Positions 19,601-26,582 of a stretch of 64,000 nt of DNA are shown one piece after another. The notes under the pieces were generated by a model. The model saw nothing but the letters and a program-made list of their open reading frames with translations. It was not told the DNA's origin and made no database searches. The position numbers and the translations under genes are program-made. Every line of letters starts with the position of its first letter. Position 1 is the stretch's first letter. Source of the stretch: Vibrio tetraodonis (GTDB taxonomy: Bacteria > Pseudomonadota > Gammaproteobacteria > Enterobacterales > Vibrionaceae); contig NZ_QLYY01000008.1 of NCBI RefSeq assembly GCF_003350295.1, positions 1 through 64,000 of the forward strand. Reading direction: 5' to 3'.

Positions 19601-20592
19601 TTTCCCGAAGAGCAACGCAAGGTGACCTTCCCGTGGGTTTTACTCTCAGCTATGATCTCACCGGCTCAGATGTCGGTCATAGCGTCGGCTTTTTATTGGA
19701 TAAAAAAAGAGGCCTTAGTTTTTTTGAGCCAAATAGTGGTGAATATCTACTTACAGTATCTGATGGCTCCAAGGGCATAGACTCTGACAAACTAACAGAG
19801 TTCTTCAATGACTATTTCGAGTGCTTGGAAAAGAAATGGCCCAACTATATGCCAATAGAGTACGATAAAGTCATTATGGTACCCGTAAGGAAGGCAGGTG
19901 GCCGAGTCACGAGTCCCAATCCCCTAGTCCGACACTCAAGTCACCGATATGAACTGAGTACACCTCTATCCCGTCACCATGCGAATATGCATCAGGAGGG
20001 GGGGATAGTAACAGAAAGATCTAGAACATCAGTCGTAGAGCAGGGAAGCTTGGGAGGCGTACGTCAGCGTAATCAACCTGTTCCAGCAGTAAAAAGTAGC
20101 AGAGGGGACTATATCTTCTCTAATACTCAGATGGGTTCCAAAGACATCATAATCTCTGGCAATAGTCGCAGCAGTATATTAGATCACTTAAATAGTAACG
20201 GCATACAACGAATTACCAATGAAATCGACAAGGGTGCAATCTATGTCGGTTGGACAAAAGTGCCCGGCTCCACCAATAAGGTATTAAATCCAATAGGCGA
20301 TTCTGCCAAAGCCACCATTAATGGCGCCACTAACTTAGCAGTAAGAGTAGGAGGAATACCATCTCCAGATATTGCAGGTACTGGTTTGAGTCCTGGTGGA
20401 CTTGCAAAGCCAGCTGCAGGAGGCGGAGCTCGGCTCAGAATGATCAAAAAATGGAGAGGTGACCAAAAGGCTAACTATATAAACTCACGTGCTGCACTTG
20501 GCATTTCTTATATGCCCCAAGACGGATTTGTTGAAGCAGGAAGAGACTCTGTAACTTATGCTGAGATCGCAAATAAGGTGAACCTACTTTAA
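16675..20592 (+). CDS. Large putative toxin/effector with YopT-like (C58) cysteine protease domain
   Basis: 1305 residues, unrecognised as a whole. A candidate C58 protease domain is at about 840-1085: Cys877 in NRGACQQISALWV, His1002 in DVGHSVGFLL and Glu1018 in FFEPNSGEY, where YopT has Asp. The His-to-acid spacing of 16 equals that of YopT (H258/D274), and Cys-to-His is 125 against 119. Related motifs flank it: SSTRYELDSGPSR (826-838) and SSHRYELSTPLSR (1088-1100). Residues 719-760 include a hydrophobic stretch (LIVTALCIGIPITKL) that could insert in membranes. The first 700 residues and the last 200 match nothing I know; the latter is Gly/Ala-rich near 1250. There is no signal peptide, VgrG, PAAR or Rhs domain, and no secretion or immunity gene beside it. 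The start has GGGAGAG 7 nt upstream. Confidence is for a real gene; the protease call is about 0.65. Confidence 0.8.
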   Translation: MTSPVANTNLTSQIFKIESLEGLLARNSESLAMDSDQLSIRPALMVLKPAKGPLRLYWEISLTIKAFSQLLSSNTSSSEKHTMLETCLASLLNQRAQLQDILNQHSSSQRIKNSIKINKINRQLCNQLIDYLKYPNHPSESVQKILLLGQPEEFRLISKPKHSELPQSLNYQGHPLLPDITASENYVHFGDELTPDQQRSIRLKSRILDLELGDRLNITNHDDEISNTLQQAIEHAGSIKDGLWESFCLGEIKDETRFHKKYRILCSTHFMLYAGRMHHIAKWQHPQLIKDYLERKGKSLPCKVLCRFSDDGNHSVNYYSIHTRDMLKSIFPKHVSTGNITLFLDDNSKITAENLKWVFNIYTSGQRDSLPALPSFHFTQLKKWSECVDQHEYYQQFSDYKNDKLPEALLLKDSQTFTSSAFCQSSVNPLDTKEKAEVLGRFELIRPFYKYDEIEKMWQRFATLDSDDKKAVAISNFLAQSDEPLLVLFGVFFRGKVVVKKTGEAISNVFTTIKNLFKEYHTISGRITIVKLNTDQVMVISTLMHDTAIGYIDLTQDNQVTRLVRELIKTGNQSINWLSETKDNAKALLSHLGYNPDTILPTPQADYDSNHVMFRNCAFDNEAWEVKNESVLVNLNPIAALTLNSLPGIPIKGISTSYDTLYDCVEDEAREVMLYNANIYKAFLKDSEWWEKLPSFVPFFDLFNALVNDPSYEFDLSSEIDGILFDVFDLIVTALCIGIPITKLTTAGKVAFRSSVRLHITKGLKGNALKRAVTRDMLKLAMPVVKNTTRELFEFLVVPLPSLNSAPKRMRTSNLCSDPSRARYASSTRYELDSGPSREPSFKTLEQKHILKSHFIQRNLLDELISKGSSIPNRGACQQISALWVNEKLTKKVFGRTQFPALKHKPVQESKRAKKLFERASELQEAERKNNLYKPEDSLDSLKLEYDPPISIVPKNPSKPNITDQQRCVNSLVGGISRRATQGDLPVGFTLSYDLTGSDVGHSVGFLLDKKRGLSFFEPNSGEYLLTVSDGSKGIDSDKLTEFFNDYFECLEKKWPNYMPIEYDKVIMVPVRKAGGRVTSPNPLVRHSSHRYELSTPLSRHHANMHQEGGIVTERSRTSVVEQGSLGGVRQRNQPVPAVKSSRGDYIFSNTQMGSKDIIISGNSRSSILDHLNSNGIQRITNEIDKGAIYVGWTKVPGSTNKVLNPIGDSAKATINGATNLAVRVGGIPSPDIAGTGLSPGGLAKPAAGGGARLRMIKKWRGDQKANYINSRAALGISYMPQDGFVEAGRDSVTYAEIANKVNLL

Positions 20593-20601
20593 ACATCGCA
20601 C

Positions 20602-20638
20602 GAAAGCATGATCAAATATAAGCCTTGATCATGCTTTC
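20602..20638. repeat. Inverted pair of oriCII-type iterons forming a hairpin
   Basis: 14-bp perfect arms GAAAGCATGATCAA (20602-20615) and its complement (20625-20638) surround a 9-nt spacer, 9 bp after the stop of the large gene. The arm is identical, 14 of 14 bases, to the iteron at 23256-23269 in the origin array and 13 of 14 to that at 23346-23359. It may act as a transcription terminator, as an RctB-binding pair, or both; it has no T-run. Confidence 0.75.
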
Positions 20639-20654
20639 TATAGAGTGGGAGGGG

Positions 20655-20680
20655 AAAAAAAGCGAGTTCTAAGAACTCGC
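20655..20680 (-). terminator. Terminator of the rctB transcript
   Basis: On the minus strand GCGAGTTCT/AGAACTCGC (20662-20680) is followed by a run of seven T. It lies 275 bp after the rctB stop codon, and there is no other minus-strand gene between. Confidence 0.7.
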
Positions 20681-20954
20681 AAAATATTCAGAATGAATGT
20701 AACAATATGAGCCAATCTACAAGGGATAATCCAGATCCCTCATTCATTAGAAAGGACAAAAGGTTGTCTATTCGCGGTAAATAATAGACAAAAGATAAAA
20801 AGCAAATGTCATATAATTGTCAGCAGAATGTAGGAGATATGTCTGATATTCAAAAACTAATCTTCCTTAACCAAGCATAAAGTTCCAATCTAAGACAATA
20901 GTTTTTGGACACCTTGGGCAAACTTAGAGTCATTCAAGCAACCAACAAATTATT
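20681..20954. other. Non-coding 3' region of rctB
   Basis: About 270 bp between the rctB stop and its likely terminator. I see no gene, iteron or repeat in it. Confidence 0.5.
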
Positions 20955-22928
20955 TTACACCGCGACTTCATCAAGTGCTCGAAACACATTCTCGTCCAAA
21001 TGCCCTTCATAGATTTGCTTACATACCTTTCTTCTCACAGCAAGCCCTGCTATCAAGCGTTCAATCGAAAGGTGCTTAACTTCATTTTGACTGTTATAAA
21101 GCTCAATAATCTTACTAAGTACCTCATAGGATATGATCTTCTGACCCACACGCAGAAAATCAAGCTTCTCCATAAGCTCCTTACACTCCTCAAGGATAGA
21201 ACTATAAGAATGCCCAGTCATAGCAGCTAAAGCGGTTACAGAGCGTTCTAGAGCTTCTGATGAGGTATATTTCGATAAAGTAATGGTTATCTCGTCAGCA
21301 TTAATCTCAACTAAGTGTTTACGTACCTTAACCCGACGGCCAAGTTTCCCTTTCGGTGAACGCTCTTTTCTTTGAATAGGCTCAAACTCACCATCAATAA
21401 TTTGTGACATTTCATCTAGCTGCTGTTTCGTCACCATCTCATTGCGCAGCGGATTTGGCAATGTTGGTGCCATATTGCGCTTACCAGCATTGGTGGTACG
21501 AGCTCTTGCATAGCGCAATACTTCCTCTGCATCACATTTTATGTCGACTTGGTAGTCTTTGTTTTTAGAGCCTTGAACAACTGCAGAAATAGTTAAATGG
21601 TAGCCCCAAAGGTTGACGTTAAATGTCTCATCATCACTTGGTTGATCCTCTGATAGTTTTTTTAGCTCGCGGATCAGATCCATTGAAAAACGACGCCATT
21701 CTATGTTGCGAGCCAGTTTCTGGTTTAATGTGCTTAGCAACATCACATCGGTATGACGCCGTGACATGCGACTACGGAAATAGCTATACAGTTGGAATAC
21801 AAGTGTATGCTGTCTCAGGATTTCTGGGGGGAAGAGGAAAAAGTAGTCACGTGTTAACAACTCCTCATAAAATGAAGGTTCCCAAACTAAAATATACAAA
21901 TTAGGTTTTATTCGGATTTCTCCATCTTCACCTTCTGTTGGAGCCTCTTCAGACGCGGTTATGGTTCTGGCCAAGAAACGAAAACGATCACTTTTAAAAC
22001 CCTCAGGCATATTCTCACTCAGCCATCTACCTGTTAATTCATGGAGTTGAAAATCTGTAAACTCGATTCTATCGATACTGTCTCTTATTGAATCACGGGC
22101 AGGTCCACTGTCTTTTTTACCACGTAACGAGAGAATATCAGTAATGTATAAAGGCGTTTTGTTTGGTGCATGTTTAGCATCAATATGATAGTCATGTTGA
22201 TGATGTTCATGGTACTGAACCGTTAGAGTAAACAAAGCGAATAGCGTCATAAGATCATCAACCGTCATGATACTCTTGGATGATCGTGTCTCGATGACTG
22301 CTTTAGTGCCTGATATAGAAACTAAGCTTTTCTGATATTGCTTTCGAGTTCGTGGAGGAGCTAGAGCTTGATCAATGATCCCTGCCCAATTTGTCGGTGA
22401 AACAACAAATTGATCTGCTTCATCTTTCATCGCTGGAGGATTGTTTAGCCCATGCTCATTAAGTAGCCTTTTGTTGACATGGGTTTGTGCTAACGCTTTA
22501 GAGCGTTTCTGTTTTTCGTTTTGCTTAACCGATTCTGTGACTAGGCTGGTTGCACCTAATACCGAAATTAACTGGTTGGGATTGACAAAACGATGCAACA
22601 TGGTTTTTCCTGCCAACCCATGTTCAAACCGAACCGGAATTTGCTGGAATAAGCCAATATTTACAGCGGCTCGTAATCGTTGTTGTATTGCAGCTCGAGT
22701 AAGTTGCCCATCAGTTGCATCAATTAGCTCTGTAGTTGATACCAACCCATCTTTACTCGTAAAACCTTGAAGTGAAATTAGATTTAATAACTCAACAATG
22801 CTTTTTGTGACACCTTTAAAGTGCTGATATTGTTCAATCCAACTAACAGCAGCTTCAGAAACTTCAAACATGTGGCCATCTTTATGGCTTCTGGGCGCTC
22901 TAATAAGGACTTTGTCTTTTGAGGTCAT
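20955..22928 (-). CDS. rctB: Chromosome II replication initiator RctB
   Basis: 657 residues, the length of V. cholerae RctB (658), starting MTSKDKVLIRAPRSHKDGHMFEVS. RctB is the Vibrio-specific initiator that binds iterons in oriCII, melts the origin, and also binds inhibitory sites. The N-terminal winged-helix region (residues 35-130, e.g. GQLTRAAIQQRLRAAVNIGLF), the central RSSKSIMTVDDLMTLFALFTL region and the basic RKERSPKGKLGRRVKVRKHL segment near 530-550 are evident. It is transcribed away from the origin; the adjoining origin carries the expected GATC-containing iterons. Autoregulation by RctB at its promoter is known in V. cholerae; I could not place the site here. Confidence 0.97.
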   Translation of the reverse strand: MTSKDKVLIRAPRSHKDGHMFEVSEAAVSWIEQYQHFKGVTKSIVELLNLISLQGFTSKDGLVSTTELIDATDGQLTRAAIQQRLRAAVNIGLFQQIPVRFEHGLAGKTMLHRFVNPNQLISVLGATSLVTESVKQNEKQKRSKALAQTHVNKRLLNEHGLNNPPAMKDEADQFVVSPTNWAGIIDQALAPPRTRKQYQKSLVSISGTKAVIETRSSKSIMTVDDLMTLFALFTLTVQYHEHHQHDYHIDAKHAPNKTPLYITDILSLRGKKDSGPARDSIRDSIDRIEFTDFQLHELTGRWLSENMPEGFKSDRFRFLARTITASEEAPTEGEDGEIRIKPNLYILVWEPSFYEELLTRDYFFLFPPEILRQHTLVFQLYSYFRSRMSRRHTDVMLLSTLNQKLARNIEWRRFSMDLIRELKKLSEDQPSDDETFNVNLWGYHLTISAVVQGSKNKDYQVDIKCDAEEVLRYARARTTNAGKRNMAPTLPNPLRNEMVTKQQLDEMSQIIDGEFEPIQRKERSPKGKLGRRVKVRKHLVEINADEITITLSKYTSSEALERSVTALAAMTGHSYSSILEECKELMEKLDFLRVGQKIISYEVLSKIIELYNSQNEVKHLSIERLIAGLAVRRKVCKQIYEGHLDENVFRALDEVAV

Positions 22929-23238
22929 GGATAGCTACCCGTATAACTTAGGCCGTAATTTAATCATTAATCCGGAAAGGATAGGGAAAAACACTTCATA
23001 AAGAAAGTAAAAGTTTGTTGAATGTTTTAGTTTGCTGCCAAGATCGAACAACTAAAAGGTAACTGGTTCCAGTTTCAGTTATGTAAGAATCGAAATCAAA
23101 TAAAATTAGAAGGGAAGCTTTTAGCCTGATCTTTATGATTATAATGATCTAATATGATTATATGATCAATGATCCGGCCAAATAAACTAACCTAAATGAT
23201 TGTTATATAGAGATTATTTCTATCAAGTGTTTGAAAGG

Positions 23239-23363
23239 ATGATCAAGTATACCTAGAAAGCATGATCAATTAAAAATGGAAACATGATCAATTTTTCACG
23301 AAACTATGATCACTGCAGCTTCGTACTGATGATCAATAATTTAATGAAAGCATGATCATTGTC
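23239..23363 (+). repeat. Array of six RctB 12-mer iterons
   Basis: ATGATCA cores begin at 23239, 23262, 23284, 23306, 23329 and 23352. All are in the same orientation and 22-23 bp apart, so they fall on one face of the helix two turns apart. All contain a GATC methylation site. V. cholerae oriCII also has six phased 12-mers. Another ATGATCA core is at 23162, directly followed by ATGATCC. Confidence 0.92.
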
Positions 23364-23373
23364 TATTCACCTG

Positions 23374-23400
23374 TTATTCACATCGGTACCGATGTGAATA
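23374..23400. repeat. DnaA box inside a perfect 26-bp palindrome
   Basis: TTATTCACA at 23374-23382 fits the DnaA box consensus TTATnCACA. It forms the left side of a perfect palindrome (23375-23400; half-site TATTCACATCGGT), so the minus strand carries GTATTCACA, a near-match, facing it. It lies 12 bp after the last iteron. Confidence 0.8.
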
Positions 23401-23570
23401 CGTCTCTTTTTTATCATTATAATCGTATGTAGGCAAAATGTTCAGAACTATGATCATGGCAGGTTGCAGTAGTTTTGTTTTGGGATGCTTGTTTTTAGGC
23501 TAGGCAAGCGTTGATTTTGCATTCGTATCCATAAAACCATTTATACTCCATTTTCTATATACTCGGAAAC

Positions 23571-23864
23571 ATGATCAAGAAGATAGCTGTTTTTAGCTTT
23601 GATGTGTTCTTTGTTGTTCGAATTGATGCCATATCTTACTTTGTTGTATAAATTACTTGGTGAATCTACGTTTATCCGTAATCTAGTAAGATATACTCAT
23701 GCTTCCGTGGCTTGAATTTACTTGATCATCGATCCGTATAATGATCTAAGTCAGAGAGGCATATAAGATTATTTTACAGGGAGATATTATCTCTTGATCA
23801 TTGTTCCTAAGCTCTAGTTTGCTATAGGAAGCATGATCAAGATATTCCTCTTGATCATTGTTCC
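23571..23864. repeat. RctB 11-mer sites with a 17-bp direct repeat
   Basis: 11-mer-like sites are ATGATCAAGAA at 23571 (plus), CTCTTGATCAT at 23791 (minus), ATGATCAAGAT at 23833 (plus) and CTCTTGATCAT at 23848 (minus). The two minus copies extend to a perfect 17-bp direct repeat, CTCTTGATCATTGTTCC, at 23791-23807 and 23848-23864. TGATCAT at 23723 is another weaker copy. These fit the 11-mers of the inc region, which titrate RctB. Confidence 0.8.
23631..23694. repeat. 10-bp inverted repeat in the inc-like region
   Basis: ATATCTTACT (23631-23640) and AGTAAGATAT (23685-23694) are perfect complements around a 44-bp spacer. They might delimit an RNA stem-loop or a protein-binding pair; role unknown. 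Confidence 0.5.
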
Positions 23865-24009
23865 ATTAATTTACGAGCAACCCCCATTATAGGTGCATAC
23901 TGATGGTTTTTTCCTAAATGGCTTAAATTTTCTATCCCTAATAAGTCAAAATTACAGAGGCCGTAAAGTATGGTTAAGTATCAATCGTTCCGAACACATT
24001 ATGATTTTA

Positions 24010-24022
24010 TTTACATTGTAAA
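24010..24022. promoter_or_regulatory. parS2 site next to oriCII and the parAB2 promoter
   Basis: TTTACATTGTAAA, an exact parS2 match, lies 218 bp before the parA2 start codon. In V. cholerae a parS2 site beside the origin lets ParB2 spread over and silence an inhibitory RctB site, linking partition to replication control; the same may hold here by position. Confidence 0.85.
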
Positions 24023-24239
24023 TAAGTGACGTTGTAATATTTTAAATTAAATAAAATTCGTATGTAGTCTCTCACTATATTTTTCGCTTTCATGACAGGT
24101 TTTTTACTTAAATCTATCTCATTTCTAAAATTCATCCTATTAATGTGATTCTAATTCATAAATGTATGTTCAGCTTTTTGTTGTTATAGGTTTTTTTTGC
24201 TGTACAATTAGTATCAGTGACTTAAAACGGAATGTGGCA

Positions 24240-25457
24240 ATGAAAAGAGACCAAACAATTGAAAGTCTTGTTCAACTCGCAGAGCAAACGGCTCAGGTGC
24301 AAGCCGATCGAATTGAGATTGTTTTAGAGGAACGCAGCGATGAGCATTTTCCCCCAATGTCAAAAGCCCTTATGGAGACCCGCTCTGGACTGACTCGCAG
24401 AAAGTTAGACGAAGCTATTAGTAAGCTGGAAGCATCTGGGCATCAGTTTACTAAGAATAATGCCAATCATTATTCTATTTCGTTGCAGGAAGCCCATATG
24501 TTGATGGATGCAGCTGGAGTACCCAAATTTCATCAACAAAAGAATAATAATGACAACAAACCTTGGATTATAAATGTTCAAAATCAAAAAGGTGGTACTG
24601 GTAAGTCAATGACTGCTGTACATCTTGCTGCTTGCTTAGCTTTAAATCTTGATAAACGTTATCGGATTTGTCTCATTGATTTAGATCCTCAAGGTTCGTT
24701 GCGTTTGTTTCTCAATCCACAGATTAGTTTAACCGATCATGATAATATTTATTCGGCTGTGGATGTGATGCTAGATAATGTTCCAGAAGGTGTAGATATC
24801 GATAAAGAATTTCTACATAAAAATGTCTTGTTACCAACTCAGTATCCAAACCTCAAGACTGTATCTGCCTTTCCTGAAGACGCGATGTTTAATGCTGAGG
24901 CTTGGCAGAACCTATCTAAAAATCAGTCTCTTGATATTGTTAAGCTGTTAAAAGAAAAATTAATCGATCAAATTTCTGACGATTTTGACATCATAATGAT
25001 AGATACTGGCCCTCATGTTGATCCATTGGTTTGGAATGCCATGTATGCCTCTAACGCACTGTTGATCCCTTGTGCAGCCAAGCGTCTAGATTGGGCATCC
25101 ACGGTAAACTTCTTTCAGCATTTACCAACCGTGTACGAGATGTTTCCTCAAGATTGGCAAGGATTAGAGTTTGTTCGTTTAATGCCAACAATGTTTGAGG
25201 ACGATAATAAAAAGCAGGTTGCAGTATTAACAGAGATGAATTATCTACTCGGAGATCAAGTGACTATGGCAACGATTCCTCGTAGTCGTGCATTTGAAAC
25301 TTGTGCCGATACCTATAGTACGGTGTTTGATTTAACTACTGGGGACTTTGAGGGCGGCAAAAAGACCCTTGCCACGGCACAAGATGCGGTACAAAAGAGT
25401 GCTTTGGAGCTTGAACGAGTTCTTCACAGTAATTGGTCATCACTTAATCAGGGATAA
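24240..25457 (+). CDS. parA2: Chromosome II partition ATPase ParA2
   Basis: 405 residues, close to V. cholerae ParA2 (406). An N-terminal helix-turn-helix region (MSKALMETRSGLTRRKLDEAISKLE) is followed by the deviant Walker A motif QNQKGGTGKSMTAVHLA, Walker A' LIDLDPQGSLRLFLNP and Walker B IIMIDTGPH. It moves ParB2-parS2 complexes on the nucleoid, as a type Ia ParA that also binds its promoter. The ATG at 24240 begins MKRDQTIESLVQLAEQ as expected; the frame is open back to 24162 but those 26 hydrophobic residues are not part of the family. It is followed by parB2 after 7 bp. Confidence 0.96.
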   Translation: MKRDQTIESLVQLAEQTAQVQADRIEIVLEERSDEHFPPMSKALMETRSGLTRRKLDEAISKLEASGHQFTKNNANHYSISLQEAHMLMDAAGVPKFHQQKNNNDNKPWIINVQNQKGGTGKSMTAVHLAACLALNLDKRYRICLIDLDPQGSLRLFLNPQISLTDHDNIYSAVDVMLDNVPEGVDIDKEFLHKNVLLPTQYPNLKTVSAFPEDAMFNAEAWQNLSKNQSLDIVKLLKEKLIDQISDDFDIIMIDTGPHVDPLVWNAMYASNALLIPCAAKRLDWASTVNFFQHLPTVYEMFPQDWQGLEFVRLMPTMFEDDNKKQVAVLTEMNYLLGDQVTMATIPRSRAFETCADTYSTVFDLTTGDFEGGKKTLATAQDAVQKSALELERVLHSNWSSLNQG

Positions 25458-25464
25458 GTAAACA

Positions 25465-26439
25465 ATGGCAATAAAAACTTCAGACTTAAATGCAAGGTTA
25501 TTTGGCAAAGCAGATAAGCGCCATGTTGCAACTACTCAAGAGGCCCAAAAAGCAGCTAAGGACCAAGTTCAGGTAATAGAATTAGCGGTTGCGGGTGAAG
25601 ATCTGGTTACCTTTGAGTTGCTGAAAGTTCCGGCTGACAAAATCGAACATGAAACATCAGTGTTTACTGATAATGCGCGGGAACAGGCATTTCTTAATGA
25701 GCATGCGTTATCCGATATTCTGAGCACTCTAAAAGAGCGAGGCCAGCAATACCCAGCGGTTGGTCGAAAGAGTACTGATGGAAAAATAGAAGTTTTGGAT
25801 GGCAGTCGTCGACGTATGTCCTGTATCCTAGCCAACAAAGACTTTCTTATCTATGTTGCAGAAGACATTAACGGTGAGCATGCTAAGTTTTTGTCTGACG
25901 TTGCTAATGCTCATAAGCCCTTATCTTTGTATGAAAAAGGGAAAGAAATGCGGGCTAAGCTCACTAGCGGTGAAGCAGATGATCAAAAAGCACTCGCAAA
26001 AATGTTTCAATGCAGTGAAGCTCTGGTTAGTGGTGCGTTGAAAGCAGCGGATTTACCTCTGTCTTTACTTCAAGCGTATCCAAATGTCGCTGATCTTGGC
26101 CGTCCGACAATAGTCAAGCTACATAAGCAGTTTAATGAGCTCAGTGAAGCGAATCGAACCCAACTGTTAGAAAGATGCCAGTCTTCAGAAGGCTACGTAT
26201 GGCAGAGAAGCCACGCGCAAGGGGTTGCCCGAATCACCAAGGAAGTTTCAGAAACCATAGAGCAGTGGATTGATGAACTAGCGCCTAAGAAAAATGCCGG
26301 TCATAGTAAAGTTGAGCTGATTAAAGGCAGGGCAAGCTATAATCGAAAAGGATCTGACTTGGCATTGAACCTCAAGAAGATAGATGATCACTTGATGCAA
26401 GAAATTCTTAACTTTCTTACTAATAAGTTAGATGGGTGA
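25465..26439 (+). CDS. parB2: Chromosome II partition protein ParB2
   Basis: 324 residues of the ParB/Spo0J superfamily, P1/F-type. The CTPase/nuclease-fold N-domain has GQQYPAVGRKSTDGKIEVLDGSRRRMSCI (core LDGSRRRMSC), and a helix-turn-helix follows (ALAKMFQCSEALVSGALKAADLP). It binds the parS2 palindromes, six of which occur in this window. It forms an operon with parA2, followed by a strong terminator at 26496. Confidence 0.96.
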   Translation: MAIKTSDLNARLFGKADKRHVATTQEAQKAAKDQVQVIELAVAGEDLVTFELLKVPADKIEHETSVFTDNAREQAFLNEHALSDILSTLKERGQQYPAVGRKSTDGKIEVLDGSRRRMSCILANKDFLIYVAEDINGEHAKFLSDVANAHKPLSLYEKGKEMRAKLTSGEADDQKALAKMFQCSEALVSGALKAADLPLSLLQAYPNVADLGRPTIVKLHKQFNELSEANRTQLLERCQSSEGYVWQRSHAQGVARITKEVSETIEQWIDELAPKKNAGHSKVELIKGRASYNRKGSDLALNLKKIDDHLMQEILNFLTNKLDG

Positions 26440-26495
26440 CATATTTGTCAGCTTTGCCCACATACGAATTCTTTAACGAAAATACTTTAGTTTAC

Positions 26496-26519
26496 AAAGC
26501 CGCCATGAGCGGCTTTTTT
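26496..26519 (+). terminator. Terminator of parA2-parB2
   Basis: AAAGCCGC/GCGGCTTT with a 5-nt loop and a following T-run, 57 bp after the parB2 stop. Confidence 0.9.
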
Positions 26520-26582
26520 ATCACTCTCATTTATTGAGCCAAGTTGTTATAATTCTTTTATTCTCAATGACTGATCTCTACC

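Larger units (their letters stand above)
22929..24239. other. oriCII: chromosome II replication origin region
   Basis: 1.3 kb of AT-rich, non-coding DNA between rctB and parA2 with a high density of GATC (Dam) sites. In order it holds the rctB promoter region (22929-23150), a regular six-iteron array (23239-23363), a DnaA box within a 26-bp palindrome (23374-23400), two further iterons (23450, 23571), a 10-bp inverted repeat pair (23631-23694), a group of 11-mers with a 17-bp direct repeat (23791-23864) and a parS2 site (24010). This matches the V. cholerae arrangement of a minimal origin next to a negative-control (inc) region. I could not identify the 39-mer inhibitory sites or an rctA reading frame by eye. 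Confidence 0.95.

Noticed and set aside
22929..23150. 29-mer RctB autoregulatory site in the rctB promoter
   Set aside because: Known in V. cholerae, but I could not recognise the sequence here by eye and will not place it.
23239..23363. Regular short repeats resembling a mini-CRISPR array
   Set aside because: The repeats are only about 7-12 bp, contain GATC, sit beside rctB and a DnaA box, and the spacers are about 10-15 bp; they are origin iterons.
24162..24239. N-terminal extension of ParA2 by 26 residues
   Set aside because: The extension is hydrophobic and Cys-rich, lacks a ribosome binding site and is absent from the ParA2 family start MKR-x-QTIE.
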